The notes under the pieces were generated by a model. The model was given only the letters and a program-made list of their open reading frames with translations, did no database searches and had not been told where the DNA came from. The translations under genes and the position numbers were made by a program. Source: Ilumatobacter_A sp045106645 (GTDB taxonomy: Bacteria; Actinomycetota; Acidimicrobiia; Acidimicrobiales; Ilumatobacteraceae). Taken from it: a stretch of DNA of 64,000 nucleotides. The DNA is taken from positions 13,392 to 77,391 of the forward strand of contig JBGCEY010000032.1 of NCBI GenBank assembly GCA_045106645.1, written 5' to 3'. Positions 1-9,187 of this stretch are shown here, piece after piece; the stretch's first letter is position 1; every line of letters starts with the position of its first letter.

Positions 1-133
1 CTCGAGCGCGGTCGTTGCGGACGGCCGAGTGCGTCCGCGCTTCTCCATGCGCTCCACCGACGGCTCCGCGAAAGCAACGGTGCTGGTGATCGCGGTTCGG
101 TGCCGGCTCGCTGCTCGACGCGCTCAAGCCTGA
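1..133 (+). CDS. possible 3' end of an unidentified gene
   Basis: An open frame enters from the left edge and stops at a TGA at 131-133. The 43 visible residues have actinobacteria-like codon use for about the first 30 codons but match nothing I recognise. The last dozen residues look out of frame. A second frame (codons at positions divisible by 3) also gives a plausible tail in the same stretch, so a frame slip or a chance open frame are both possible. It would converge on the transferase gene ending at 146. Confidence 0.25.
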   Translation, partial: SSAVVADGRVRPRFSMRSTDGSAKATVLVIAVRCRLAARRAQA

Positions 134-145
134 ACCGCCGCGCCC

Positions 146-1156
146 TCAGCGACGAAGGAGGTGGCGTGCTGCGACGTTGCGGATTCGTTCGATCGTTCGC
201 TCGACGCGCGGGCGCCGTCTGATCTCGATACCGATCCGACGTCGGGAGCGACGAACGGTTGCGAGCGCGAGCGATGGCGTGCCGATGGTGCCGACGACGC
301 GAACGTGGGTGGCGTAGGAGAACTTGTAGGCCTCTTGGCCTTCGAGGAAGTCGAAGGCTGCGTGGTTGCGTTCGAAACTCGCTGCGAGCATCAGTTCGAG
401 CAGCCGAACCCCCGGGGCGGCTTTGGCTGCGGTGTCGTCGTACGCGGGAAGCCAATAGTGAAACACGTTGTTGTCGACGAATCCGATGTGCGCCGCAAGC
501 AATCGGTCTCCAGCACACAGCGTCGAGATCACGAGCTGGTCGGCGTCGCGTAGCTCGCGCATCAACGTGCCTGCGCCCGCAGCGATGAGGTCGGAATTGC
601 CCGTGGTGAGGTATTGCTGCGCCTTCCACCGGAGACACTGCTCGAAACGCCCTGGATCGGGGTCGTCGTACGTGAAGGTTGGCTGGATGCCGAGTTCTCG
701 TTCGACGAGCGAGACCTTGCGGCGGGTTTCACGAAACGCCCGCTTCGACGACGATCGCGCCCTGGTGATGTATTCCTCGAACGAAGAGAAGCTGTGCCAT
801 TCGACGTACGGCGACACCGTGCGGCGCCCGCCTTGGCCATCGGTCAGAATTGGATCGGTTGCCTCGAGTCCATCGTTTCGTTGGTGCCGTGCGAATTCGT
901 CGACCGTGAGTTCGTCGAGCACCACGTTGTCCAGATGGCGAACGTCTGCCGTGCTCTCGACAGACGGGTCGCTGTCATCGAGGGCAACGAGGTAGTCGAC
1001 GAAGGGGAGCGAGGGGAACAACCGACCCTTCGTCGTGCCCAAGACCCGGTAACGGCCGTGTCCCCGAACTCGGACGTCGGTGGGACGTGCACCAGCGAGC
1101 TCGGGGTCGGCGGCCTGAGCTGCGGCGAGAAACGTCGGCGTCGAGAAAAAGTGCAT
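146..1156 (-). CDS. GNAT/FemAB-like acyltransferase (BioF2/CelD-like)
   Basis: The 336-residue protein resembles the GNAT-fold 'acetyltransferase 6' group, whose members transfer acyl or aminoacyl groups in envelope and polysaccharide pathways. The central part (about 125-290) carries the typical run: a basic SSSKRAFRETRRK helix, a WKAQQY segment, a core strand ending LLAAHIGF, and a FDFLEGQEAYKFSYA motif near 265-280 of the kind seen in CelD/BcsL proteins. No signal peptide is seen, so it should be cytosolic. It starts with ATG and diverges from the ATP-grasp gene 31 bp away, implying a shared promoter region. Its position at the edge of an exopolysaccharide locus suggests modification of a sugar or a precursor; the substrate cannot be told. 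Confidence 0.7.
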   Translation of the reverse strand: MHFFSTPTFLAAAQAADPELAGARPTDVRVRGHGRYRVLGTTKGRLFPSLPFVDYLVALDDSDPSVESTADVRHLDNVVLDELTVDEFARHQRNDGLEATDPILTDGQGGRRTVSPYVEWHSFSSFEEYITRARSSSKRAFRETRRKVSLVERELGIQPTFTYDDPDPGRFEQCLRWKAQQYLTTGNSDLIAAGAGTLMRELRDADQLVISTLCAGDRLLAAHIGFVDNNVFHYWLPAYDDTAAKAAPGVRLLELMLAASFERNHAAFDFLEGQEAYKFSYATHVRVVGTIGTPSLALATVRRSRRRIGIEIRRRPRVERTIERIRNVAARHLLRR

Positions 1157-1187
1157 CGGCGGATCGCAAGGCTAGCGTCGGCAGGCG

Positions 1188-2429
1188 ATGGGACGAGGGG
1201 GTGAGCAGCGATCGACGGTTGCGGTGCTCGACCCGGAGGGGCCGCCGGGTGTGGCGTTCATTCGCTCACTCGGGCGCCGCGGTGTGACGATGGTGGCGTA
1301 CAGCGAGTCGAAAGCCGTCGCAGGGCGTTGGTCACGTGCGGTGGCCCGGCATGAACACAGCCCCGGTGTCCACGACGCCGAGCGATACCTCGCATGGCTC
1401 ACCGACATGATTGGTTCGGGTGCGATCACCCATGTGGCGCCCACTTCCGACTACACGGTGTATGCGACTGCGATCGCACGGCAGCGAGCCGGAGTCCAGG
1501 TGCCAGCGGGTGGGGTGTCATTCGAGGCTGCGTGGGCGTGTCTCCACAAGCCGACATTCGATCGTGTTGCTGCGAAGGTGGGGTTTGCGCCGGTGCCAGC
1601 GGCGTTGCCGACCTCGATCGACGAAGCAATCGTGGCCGCCGCAGCGCTCGGCTACCCGTTGGTGATCAAGCCGCGCACCCACATCGGAGTGGGGATCGGC
1701 CGAGGAGCCATCGTGCATGACGAGCACGAACTCCGAACGCACTTCGCGCGAGCGGAGGTCGACCCTGCGCACGGCGAAGCACTCGCTCTGGACCCCGACC
1801 TCGCGTGGCCGATGCTGCAGCGGTTCATCGCCAGTGCAGGCCTGGAAGTGGTGAGTGTGTCCGGGTGTCTCTCGGCGGGAGGCGCTGCGATGCACGTCGG
1901 ACACACCAGCAAACTCGCCCAGTGGCCTCCGGGCCTGGGTGTTGGTTCGCTGTTCGAGTCGCGCAGACCGGAAGTCCACACAGAGTTGGCGCTCAAGGTC
2001 GTCGAGCAGGCGCTCGGGGCGGGACTGTTCGAATTGGAACTCGCCATCGATCGCCACACGGGTGAGGCGTGGCCGATCGACCTGAATCCGCGTGCGTATG
2101 GTCAGGTCGCCCTCGAGGTCGCTCGCGGGAACGATCTTCCCGGTGCCTGGTTCGAGCTGGCGACTGGGAGGCACCTCGAGCCGTTCGCGGTGCGCGATCC
2201 GCTTCCCGAGTTGTGGGTATCGGCAATGGCCCACCACCCGGGTGCACTCATCGGGCTGCTGCGAGGACCCCAGCGTCGTGCTGAATTGCGGCGGCTGCGC
2301 ACGCTGTTGGGCCGGCCGCGCGTCGGGTCGGTTGCTGACCGGCGAGATCCGATTCCGGGATTGGTGATGGGGCTGCAGATGCTGCGCCACCCCGGCAGCC
2401 TCGTACGACCGTTCCTGCGTCGCCGATGA
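1188..2429 (+). CDS. ATP-grasp carboxylate-amine ligase-like protein
   Basis: The 413-residue protein has the ATP-grasp layout: an N-terminal Rossmann-like domain opening with AVLDPEG, a central lid region with LGYPLVIKPRTHIGVGIGRG (about 160-180), and a C-terminal metal-binding part with ELELAID and the PIDLNPRAYG motif near 300. In this family such motifs bind ATP-Mg and join a carboxylate to an amine or similar nucleophile through an acyl phosphate. The nearest look-alikes are carbamoyl-phosphate-synthase-like and D-aspartate-ligase-like enzymes in polysaccharide clusters. It diverges from the GNAT gene and lies 76 bp upstream of an acyltransferase on the same strand. The real substrate is unknown. 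Confidence 0.72.
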   Translation: MGRGGEQRSTVAVLDPEGPPGVAFIRSLGRRGVTMVAYSESKAVAGRWSRAVARHEHSPGVHDAERYLAWLTDMIGSGAITHVAPTSDYTVYATAIARQRAGVQVPAGGVSFEAAWACLHKPTFDRVAAKVGFAPVPAALPTSIDEAIVAAAALGYPLVIKPRTHIGVGIGRGAIVHDEHELRTHFARAEVDPAHGEALALDPDLAWPMLQRFIASAGLEVVSVSGCLSAGGAAMHVGHTSKLAQWPPGLGVGSLFESRRPEVHTELALKVVEQALGAGLFELELAIDRHTGEAWPIDLNPRAYGQVALEVARGNDLPGAWFELATGRHLEPFAVRDPLPELWVSAMAHHPGALIGLLRGPQRRAELRRLRTLLGRPRVGSVADRRDPIPGLVMGLQMLRHPGSLVRPFLRRR

Positions 2430-2505
2430 TCACCGACGCATCGACCCGCAAGGAGCGAACCGCGTCGCGGCAGCCGAAGAGGCACCGGCGGTAACGTCTC
2501 GGGGC

Positions 2506-3063
2506 ATGGGAGCGATCGGGCGTCTCGGAGCGGACTTGAGAGAGTTGTCTCGCGCGACTCAGCGTCGAACCACTCCAGGTGCAACCGTGCCGGAGTACTC
2601 GGCCACGAGGGCCGAGCTGCTGCGATTGGCGGCTTCCCACGACGGCTTCAAGGTGTTGATGGCAACGCGGCTCCGCGAGTCGGCACGCCGGTATCGAATC
2701 CCTGGTCTGAATCACTTCTTGCGTTTGGTCACGACGGTGTTGTTCAGCGTGGAGATCGGCAACGAGGTCACGATTGGAGCTGGCACCGAGTTCGTGCACA
2801 CGCTCGGCACGGTGGTGGGCGGGACTTCGGTCCTCGGTGATCGCGTCCGCTTGATGGGCAACAACACGGTTGGCGCATCCCACGACGACGGTTGTCCCAT
2901 CATCGGATCGGATGTGGTCATCGGTGCCGGCGCCCGCATTCTCGGGTCGATCAACGTGGGCGACGGTGCGTTTGTCGGCGCCAATGCAGTCGTGGTGAGC
3001 GATGTGCCGCCCGGCGCAGTAGCAATCGGAATTCCGGCGGTCTCGAAGCTCGCGGAGTCGTAA
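2506..3063 (+). CDS. serine-acetyltransferase-like hexapeptide acyltransferase
   Basis: This 185-residue protein has a helical N-terminus and a C-terminal left-handed beta-helix built from hexapeptide repeats (about 85-180: TIGAGTEFVHT, VLGDRVRLMG, VIGAGARILG, VGDGAFVGAN). It ends in the PPGAVAIGIPA segment typical of CysE-type O-acetyltransferases. In exopolysaccharide loci such enzymes decorate sugars with acetyl or other acyl groups from CoA. A role in cysteine synthesis is possible by family, but the neighbours favour sugar modification. It converges on the second acyltransferase of the locus (3101-3673). Confidence 0.75.
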   Translation: MGAIGRLGADLRELSRATQRRTTPGATVPEYSATRAELLRLAASHDGFKVLMATRLRESARRYRIPGLNHFLRLVTTVLFSVEIGNEVTIGAGTEFVHTLGTVVGGTSVLGDRVRLMGNNTVGASHDDGCPIIGSDVVIGAGARILGSINVGDGAFVGANAVVVSDVPPGAVAIGIPAVSKLAES

Positions 3064-3100
3064 CGATCGCGGTCCGAGCTCGCCGATCGGCGTGCGTGCG

Positions 3101-3673
3101 TCAGCCGGTCGTTGTGTTGCCGTGTTGCCGTCGCCGTGTGACTACGGCTGGGGCTTGTGTCACCACGTTCCCGGGGTGGACGTCGTTGCTGACGAACGTG
3201 TTGGGTCCGATCTTCGATCCGGCGCCGATCACGATCGGCCCAACGAGCACGGCGCCGGGTGCGACGTGGACATCGGCTTCGAGTCGCGGAGCGCCGGCAT
3301 CGCCAGCGACGCCGCGTGAGATCCCGAGTGTGACGTGTTGCGACAGCACGCAACCGGTTGCGACGTGCGCGCTGCGGCTCACGACCAACCCGTTGCCATG
3401 CACCAGCACGACCCCCGGCTCGATCGTTGCATTCCAGTGCATCTCGGCGCCGTGCACGTGTCGGATCAGGCGCGAGAGCAGCATGGCGATCGGTGTGACT
3501 CCGTGTTGAGCACACCAGGCCGCAACTCGGAACACGGCGAGTTGCTGGAACCCGATGTTGGTCACCAATGCCCGCAGAAGCGAGCCGCTCACGACGTGAC
3601 CATCGCCGTACCGTGCTTGGCTGGCGCGAAGGGCGTCATGATCCGCCCGCACGGTGGACAACAGCCCGGTCAT
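3101..3673 (-). CDS. hexapeptide-repeat acyltransferase, last gene of EPS operon
   Basis: The 190-residue protein has a helical N-terminal half and a left-handed beta-helix from about residue 85 (TIEPGVVLVHGNGLVVS, VATGCVLSQHVTLG, VHVAPGAVLVGPIVIGAG, KIGPNTFVSNDV). It is a second serine-acetyltransferase-like enzyme, related to but distinct from the product of 2506-3063. The ATG at 3671-3673 was chosen because it overlaps the stop of the glycosyltransferase gene upstream as ATGA, so the two are translationally coupled. It ends the eight-gene polysaccharide operon and probably O-acylates the repeat unit; the acyl donor and acceptor sugar are not determinable. Confidence 0.75.
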   Translation of the reverse strand: MTGLLSTVRADHDALRASQARYGDGHVVSGSLLRALVTNIGFQQLAVFRVAAWCAQHGVTPIAMLLSRLIRHVHGAEMHWNATIEPGVVLVHGNGLVVSRSAHVATGCVLSQHVTLGISRGVAGDAGAPRLEADVHVAPGAVLVGPIVIGAGSKIGPNTFVSNDVHPGNVVTQAPAVVTRRRQHGNTTTG

Positions 3674-5523
3674 GGACCGGTCCCGACCCGTCGAGTTCGC
3701 GCGTCTACCGCAGCGCTGGATGGTTCGACCAGCATCGACTGACGACGCAACCGGCGGGCCGTCATGCGGGCGAACACCCTGACGATTCCGATGTCGTCGA
3801 CGAGGTAGCGACGCCACAGTCGCTTCGGTTCGAGGCCGAGCCGCCACACCCATTCGATCCCGAACTTCGACATCCAACCCGGGGCTCGACGCACGGCACC
3901 CGCCGAGAAGTCGATCGCCGCACCGAAGCAGCAGTAGCACCCGGCCGGTAGACGGTCGCGAAGCTGCTCCACCATCACTTCCTGCTTCGGCGACCCGAAC
4001 GCCATCACGACGAGTCGGGCCCCGGAGCTGTGGAGTTGTTCCAGGGCGGTCAAGAACTCGGGGGTGTCGGGGTCGTCTGCGTCGTAGAACGGAGAGGCAT
4101 GGCCGGCGATGTCGAGCGAGGGAATCTGCTCGAGGAGCTTGGTCTCGGCAACGCCCGCGTTGTCGGGTGTCGAGCCGAAGAGGAACACCGGGACCTGGCG
4201 CGCTGCTGCGGCGGTGAGGACGGGAACGAGGAGATCTGAGCCCGAGAGCTTGGACCGCAGCGGGAGGCCGAGCAGGCGCGAGATGAGCACGAGCGGTTGG
4301 CCGTCGGCGAGTCGGAGGCTGGCGTTGCGGATGGCGTGGGCGAAGGCGTGGTCGGTCTGGCATCGCATCACGTGGTCCACGTTCGGAGTCACCACGACTT
4401 CGACCTTCGATGACTCAGTCATCGTGATGATCGAGTCCACCGCCTCGTCGAGGTCGATGCAGTCCACATCGAGGCTGCCGAAGCTCAGCGCCGAGACCGA
4501 TGCAACAAGATGCGCACGCTGGGAAGCAGCGGCCGCATCTGGTCCGAAGCGGGCAAAAACCCCGGCAAACCAGTGCAGAGCGTAGGCAATTCCATATCCA
4601 CGCCGAGCGATTCCACCCACACCGAGCCGTTCGATCGCATGCGCAGCTCCCCCAGCGGTGCGCCCGATGGTGCGCAGCGTTGCGGGTCGCTTCGCGAAGA
4701 CGGCGACGAGCATCCGCACCGCCGCAGGCATCTCGGCAAGCAAGTCCCACGGCGAGTGCTCAGGATGGCGGTGATGAATGTCGACCTCAGCCTCGCCGTA
4801 CTGGTACGCCACCGTCAGCCAGTGGTCGCGCGACTCGGGTTGTTCGTCATGGCGGCAGGGCGCCCCGGCCGCAAAGCCGAAGCGTGCTCCCGACGCTGCG
4901 AGACGCAACCCGAGCTCGCTGTCCTCGCGACGCGCCAGCGACGAGTCGAAACCTCCCACGGCGCCGTACAGGTTGCGGCGCACCGAGATGTTGCCGGTTG
5001 CCAATCGGGCCGGTTCCACCTCGACGTCCGACTCGCCGCAGCGATCGAAGTAGCGCTGCTGTTGGTCGTCGATGATGTCGTCGAACAGCGGTCGCTCGCT
5101 CGAGTCGTGATTGACGAAGCGTCCCTGTACGACCTCAGCGCCTCCGGCGTGCGCTGCGAGATGGTCGGCCACGAGACTGTTCGGCACGATCATGTCGTCA
5201 TCGACGATGATGATGACGTCACTCGTGGCGGCGTCGATGCCCCGGTGGCGAGCAGCCCCGGCGCCGCCGTTGGGCTGGCGTTCGAGACGCCAACCGATTG
5301 AACTGGGCGACGTCGGAAAGAGTGGAGCCAACGGAGTGGCCGATCCGTCATCGACGATGATCACTTCATTCGGCGGTGTCGATTGCGCCGCGAGGCCGTC
5401 GACGAGACGTTGCAGTTCGAGGGGACGCTCGAAGGCCGCGACCACGACGGCCACGGACCGATTCGGGTGCTGGTGTGTCGGGCTCGCGTGCTGCTGGGAC
5501 GGGGGAGCGATCGATGTGGTCAT
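3670..5523 (-). CDS. bifunctional GT2-GT26 glycosyltransferase fusion
   Basis: The 617-residue protein joins two glycosyltransferases. Residues about 20-240 form a GT2 (GT-A) domain: VAVVVAAFERPLELQRLV start, VIIVDDGSA, and the metal-binding VIIVDDDM. Residues about 390-590 are a WecG/TagA/CpsF (GT26) domain with TPNVDHVM, RLADGQPLVLISRLLG, VFLFGSTP and AFGSPKQE. A stretch of about 150 residues with hydrophobic and basic segments links them and may associate with the membrane. GT26 enzymes usually add the second sugar to an undecaprenyl-PP-linked first sugar. The fusion suggests two consecutive transfers by one chain. The ATG at 5523 overlaps the GH44 stop as ATGA. Confidence 0.85.
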   Translation of the reverse strand: MTTSIAPPSQQHASPTHQHPNRSVAVVVAAFERPLELQRLVDGLAAQSTPPNEVIIVDDGSATPLAPLFPTSPSSIGWRLERQPNGGAGAARHRGIDAATSDVIIIVDDDMIVPNSLVADHLAAHAGGAEVVQGRFVNHDSSERPLFDDIIDDQQQRYFDRCGESDVEVEPARLATGNISVRRNLYGAVGGFDSSLARREDSELGLRLAASGARFGFAAGAPCRHDEQPESRDHWLTVAYQYGEAEVDIHHRHPEHSPWDLLAEMPAAVRMLVAVFAKRPATLRTIGRTAGGAAHAIERLGVGGIARRGYGIAYALHWFAGVFARFGPDAAAASQRAHLVASVSALSFGSLDVDCIDLDEAVDSIITMTESSKVEVVVTPNVDHVMRCQTDHAFAHAIRNASLRLADGQPLVLISRLLGLPLRSKLSGSDLLVPVLTAAAARQVPVFLFGSTPDNAGVAETKLLEQIPSLDIAGHASPFYDADDPDTPEFLTALEQLHSSGARLVVMAFGSPKQEVMVEQLRDRLPAGCYCCFGAAIDFSAGAVRRAPGWMSKFGIEWVWRLGLEPKRLWRRYLVDDIGIVRVFARMTARRLRRQSMLVEPSSAAVDARTRRVGTGP

Positions 5524-7664
5524 GTCAACTCCAGCACCGTGATGCTGTACCCGGGCAAGTCGATGCCGAGCATGCCGTCCGAGATGTCGGCGCCCGCCGG
5601 AGCGAGGCCCGGCGAGCCAGTCGAGTACTGGAACGCTTCGACGGTGTCGCGGCCGCACTCGGACACGTCGATGCCGTATCCGGGCAGCGGGTCGGGCGAC
5701 AGATTGAGCACGACCGCCACGTCACGGTCGCCTTCGGTCGTCGTCGATGCGAACAAGCTCACCGGCCGGTCGGATTCAGCTGGGATCGACAGATCACCGA
5801 AGGTCGAGCCGGCTCCGTCGTAGTTCTGAAAAGCCCGAAAGGCCCAGTACACGGGAGAGTTCGTTGGTGGCACATCCCAGTAGTAGGCCGCGAACAGCCC
5901 GAACTGCCCGAAGCGGCCAAGCGCCTCGGCTTGAGCGAGCCCACCGCTGATGTGCTGCTCGGCTCCGAATGAGTATTCGCCGATCGACAACAGGGTCCCC
6001 GGTGCATGCTCGTCGACCCACGCTTGCATCCGCGGGATCAGCGCCACTTCGTCCTCGATCCACGATTCTTCGAGGTACGTCGAATCCCAGAGCGATCGAG
6101 TCGTCCGTAGCCGACGCGCCACCGCGCTGTCGTCGACAGCATCGGAGTACGAACCATCCTGCGGATAGAAGTGCACGTCGAGGACGTCGAGCAGCCGCAC
6201 CCCGGTCCGCTCCTCGTGAGCTTGGAGCTCGGCGAGATACCACTCGATGAGCGGCTCGCCGCTGTGTGCCTTGCGATCGGGAGCGGCGTCGAAGCCCGCG
6301 TCGGCATCGATGGCTGAGTAGAAGTACGCAGGCCAACCCCACACCGACGGGCCGCCGATCAGCGCGTCTGGTTGAGCGGCGCGCACCGCTGTTGCGTAGG
6401 CAATCGTTCGCTCCAACAGTTCGTCGTAGCCGACTGGGTCCGGTGAGATGTCGCGATGCGTCGAGTTCCAGAGCATCGGCTCGTTGTCGAGGTAGTACAG
6501 GAACGGGCGCGTGTCGTCGGCGTTCATCTCGGCGACCCAGGCCCCGACGTCATCGGGCGTGAAACGACGACTCGTGGTCGTCGGGGCGAGCGGCTCGATC
6601 AACTCTCCGTTGGATCCAACTCCGTTGCCGAAGTCCGGATTGAACGGATCGGTGTCGGGTTGGGCACCGACGACAGAGGCCGGGAACGACGCACTGAGGT
6701 CGTCCTTGGCAACCCAGCCCGTCAGCGGCACGGTCACGGCACTGCTCAGGCCGTTGCGCCGATTCTCATCGAGGAATTCCACATGTGGGCGCCCATCGCC
6801 GGTATCGGCGTCATCGTCGCTGACGTTGCGGAAGTAATAGTCGAGGGCGGTGTTCCAGTCGCCGGTCCTCCAGTTGTACCGACTGGTGGCGTTGCCTCCC
6901 CAGCGGCGACTGGTGGCGCCGATGCTCCAGTCTTCGTCAGGCATGTTCCCGAATTCTTGGTTGATGCCGTAGATGTGCGGGCTGATCGGGCTCGTTCCGG
7001 CAGCGCACGAGATGGCCGCTCGGGCAGCGACGTCAGAGGGCGCCGGCGCCGAGCTGGCAGGGGTGGTTCCCACTGGTTCGGGTGTGCCGCGGATGAGCGC
7101 AAGGTCGATGATGTCGACGGTGCTCGGCGTCGGGAACTCATTGGTTGCTGTGAGGACCAGACGGTCGAAACCGACACCTGTTGGATCGAGGTCGCTCACG
7201 CTCAGTTCGCCAGAGACCGATGTGGAGACGCGCTCCAGGATCGGCACGACCTGTGGGAACGACGAGTCGGTGTCGTCGCTGACCTGGACCGACAAGAACT
7301 CAATGCCGAGCGACTCAGGTGCTTCGAATGTCAGACGAACGCGTGCGAACTGCTCGTCGAGCTCGGGCTGCGCCACGATCCATCCGCCGTAGCCGCCGAA
7401 GTCCACGCTCACGGTGCCGTCGGCATCGAAGCTCGAAGCCCATCCGTAGTCCTGCCAATCGTCGAGCAGCGTGCCGTTGCGAACGATGCCCAGCACGTCG
7501 TCGTCGTTCGACACGGTGCTCGTTGTCGAACTCGTCGACGAGCTACTCGATTGGGGCGTGTCGGTCGATGCAATGGTGGTGGTTGGTGTCGAATCGGGCC
7601 CGGCCGCGCAGGCGGTGACGCCGAGGGCCACGACAAGTGCGGGCGCCAGCCGTTTGAACCTCAT
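5520..7664 (-). CDS. GH44-like glycoside hydrolase lipoprotein
   Basis: The 714-residue precursor starts with a lipoprotein signal peptide (ALVVALGVTAC, lipobox Cys19) and a Ser/Thr-rich linker. Next comes a beta-rich region (about 45-200) that could be a carbohydrate-binding module. The catalytic domain (about 225-600) resembles GH44: it begins ISPHIYGINQEFG, carries a NEP motif in YYLDNEPMLW (acid/base Glu) and GEYSFG (nucleophile Glu) before a YYWDV segment, and ends in a beta-sandwich. GH44 enzymes cut beta-1,4-glucans such as xyloglucan, acting outside the cell. In a biosynthetic operon it may trim or release polymer, as endoglucanases do in cellulose operons. Start ATG overlaps the upstream stop (ATGA). 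Confidence 0.85.
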   Translation of the reverse strand: MRFKRLAPALVVALGVTACAAGPDSTPTTTIASTDTPQSSSSSTSSTTSTVSNDDDVLGIVRNGTLLDDWQDYGWASSFDADGTVSVDFGGYGGWIVAQPELDEQFARVRLTFEAPESLGIEFLSVQVSDDTDSSFPQVVPILERVSTSVSGELSVSDLDPTGVGFDRLVLTATNEFPTPSTVDIIDLALIRGTPEPVGTTPASSAPAPSDVAARAAISCAAGTSPISPHIYGINQEFGNMPDEDWSIGATSRRWGGNATSRYNWRTGDWNTALDYYFRNVSDDDADTGDGRPHVEFLDENRRNGLSSAVTVPLTGWVAKDDLSASFPASVVGAQPDTDPFNPDFGNGVGSNGELIEPLAPTTTSRRFTPDDVGAWVAEMNADDTRPFLYYLDNEPMLWNSTHRDISPDPVGYDELLERTIAYATAVRAAQPDALIGGPSVWGWPAYFYSAIDADAGFDAAPDRKAHSGEPLIEWYLAELQAHEERTGVRLLDVLDVHFYPQDGSYSDAVDDSAVARRLRTTRSLWDSTYLEESWIEDEVALIPRMQAWVDEHAPGTLLSIGEYSFGAEQHISGGLAQAEALGRFGQFGLFAAYYWDVPPTNSPVYWAFRAFQNYDGAGSTFGDLSIPAESDRPVSLFASTTTEGDRDVAVVLNLSPDPLPGYGIDVSECGRDTVEAFQYSTGSPGLAPAGADISDGMLGIDLPGYSITVLELT

Positions 7665-9187
7665 GCGTATCGCTCCAGATTCGCCGCGCGTTCGCCGTGC
7701 TGGCGGTACCAATTGTTGAGACCGACCCCGAGCCCGGCAGCGACACCCACGAGCGCTGTCGGTTGTGGTGTGAAGAAGCCCAGGTCGCCCCACGCAAACG
7801 CCAGGAAGGACACCCACGTGGTGAGCACCATTGCGGTCTGTGTGCGGATGTGGGACTCGCGAGCGACACAACGAACGCGGTGTGCAGCGTGCACGCCCAA
7901 CGCGAGCGGGACGATCACGAGTGCCAAGCCGACGGGTCCGAGCATGAACATCAGTCCCAGAATCGTGTTGTGCGGGAGATACTGGTACTGCTCGAAGAAC
8001 GCACTGATGTCGTCGGCCACCACCAATTCGACGTACGGCTTGCCGAACCCCGACGGCAGCGGAAACGTGGTGCGTGCGGTGAACAACAGGTTGAAGTCCT
8101 CGATGTTGCGGGTCTGACTGGAACGATCATCGCCGCTCACCACGGACTTCAGAGCTTGTACCGGAGCGAAGTATTTGCTCGGGGGTGAAACCCAGCCCGC
8201 TGCGAGGTAGGTGCCGAACAGCGGTGCGACATAGACCGCGATGTCACTGACTCGGCGGCGACCGACGCCGATCAGCGTCCAGACCACGTACGCAACTGCA
8301 GCGGCAACCATGACCCACGCCAGCCGGCGATTGTTGACGACCACGGCGAAGCACAGCAGCGGTCCGAGGACGATTGCCATCACCTTGCTCACCCGGTCGG
8401 CACGTTCGAGCAGGTTCGACGCAAGGTAGACGATGCCGAGCGTCCAGATGATCGAGTCGGCATGCGTCGTCAGGTACAGCGGCGTCTCATCGAGGTCGCG
8501 AGCGTGCGCGAAGTAGACGAAGAGCGCGAGCGCTGCACGGTAGATCCCGATGATCAACACGACTCGCCACACGCTTGCTGCAAGCTTGGGCGTGCCGACG
8601 CGGGCGACGGTGGCAGCAAACGACAGCGCGATGACGAGGCCGAAGATCTGGTAGTACACCTGCTGCGGGTCGCCTCCAGTGCCCGCGCCGTACAGCACCG
8701 CGAGTCCGATCGACGTTCCTGCCAACAGGAGTGCGGTGCTGAACACGCGAGGAGTGGCGAGCAGATCGGTGCGGTGTTGCAGCCCATCGCCGGTCCGATT
8801 CAGCACGCTGCGTGTCACCAAGATCAGTGGGCAGATCATCATCGGTGCCATGGGAATCGGTACGAAGTCGACCGATGTGGAGATGGTGGCGAAGAAGAAG
8901 TCGCCGACCTCGTCCACTGGTGAAGTCCACAGCCCGTTGAACGGGCCGGCCGCGTAGTCCTCGACGGCGAGATAGATGACGAGGAGCACGATGATCATCC
9001 GCTCGACAGAAACAACGATGGTTGCCGAGATCAATGCGACGATCGCCACGAGCTTGCCGATCGGGTGCGTGGCGAGCACCATCCCGAGCGAGACGAGCGC
9101 GATCGCAAGGCCGACCGCGGCGCAGCGTCGGGCAACGACTCCCGTCGCCGTCGATGTTGCAGGTCGAGTGGCGTCGATGACCGTCAT
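7661..9187 (-). CDS. Wzy/O-antigen-ligase-like polysaccharide polymerase
   Basis: This 508-residue integral membrane protein has roughly 11-12 hydrophobic segments, a conserved-looking NNRRLAWV segment near 290 and a long extracytoplasmic loop (about 330-400) containing FTARTTFPLPSGFGKPY. That organisation matches the Wzy/WaaL superfamily, which polymerises lipid-linked repeat units or transfers chains at the outer face of the membrane. It sits in the middle of the exopolysaccharide operon, beside chain-length control and glycosyltransferase genes, so polymerase is the likelier role. The ATG at 9187 was chosen over an upstream start because it overlaps the stop of the small upstream gene as ATGA. 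Confidence 0.82.
   Translation of the reverse strand: MTVIDATRPATSTATGVVARRCAAVGLAIALVSLGMVLATHPIGKLVAIVALISATIVVSVERMIIVLLVIYLAVEDYAAGPFNGLWTSPVDEVGDFFFATISTSVDFVPIPMAPMMICPLILVTRSVLNRTGDGLQHRTDLLATPRVFSTALLLAGTSIGLAVLYGAGTGGDPQQVYYQIFGLVIALSFAATVARVGTPKLAASVWRVVLIIGIYRAALALFVYFAHARDLDETPLYLTTHADSIIWTLGIVYLASNLLERADRVSKVMAIVLGPLLCFAVVVNNRRLAWVMVAAAVAYVVWTLIGVGRRRVSDIAVYVAPLFGTYLAAGWVSPPSKYFAPVQALKSVVSGDDRSSQTRNIEDFNLLFTARTTFPLPSGFGKPYVELVVADDISAFFEQYQYLPHNTILGLMFMLGPVGLALVIVPLALGVHAAHRVRCVARESHIRTQTAMVLTTWVSFLAFAWGDLGFFTPQPTALVGVAAGLGVGLNNWYRQHGERAANLERYA

Noticed and set aside
6456..8117. A 553-residue plus-strand open frame
   Set aside because: It is antisense to the GH44 and polymerase genes, and its translation shows no recognisable domain.
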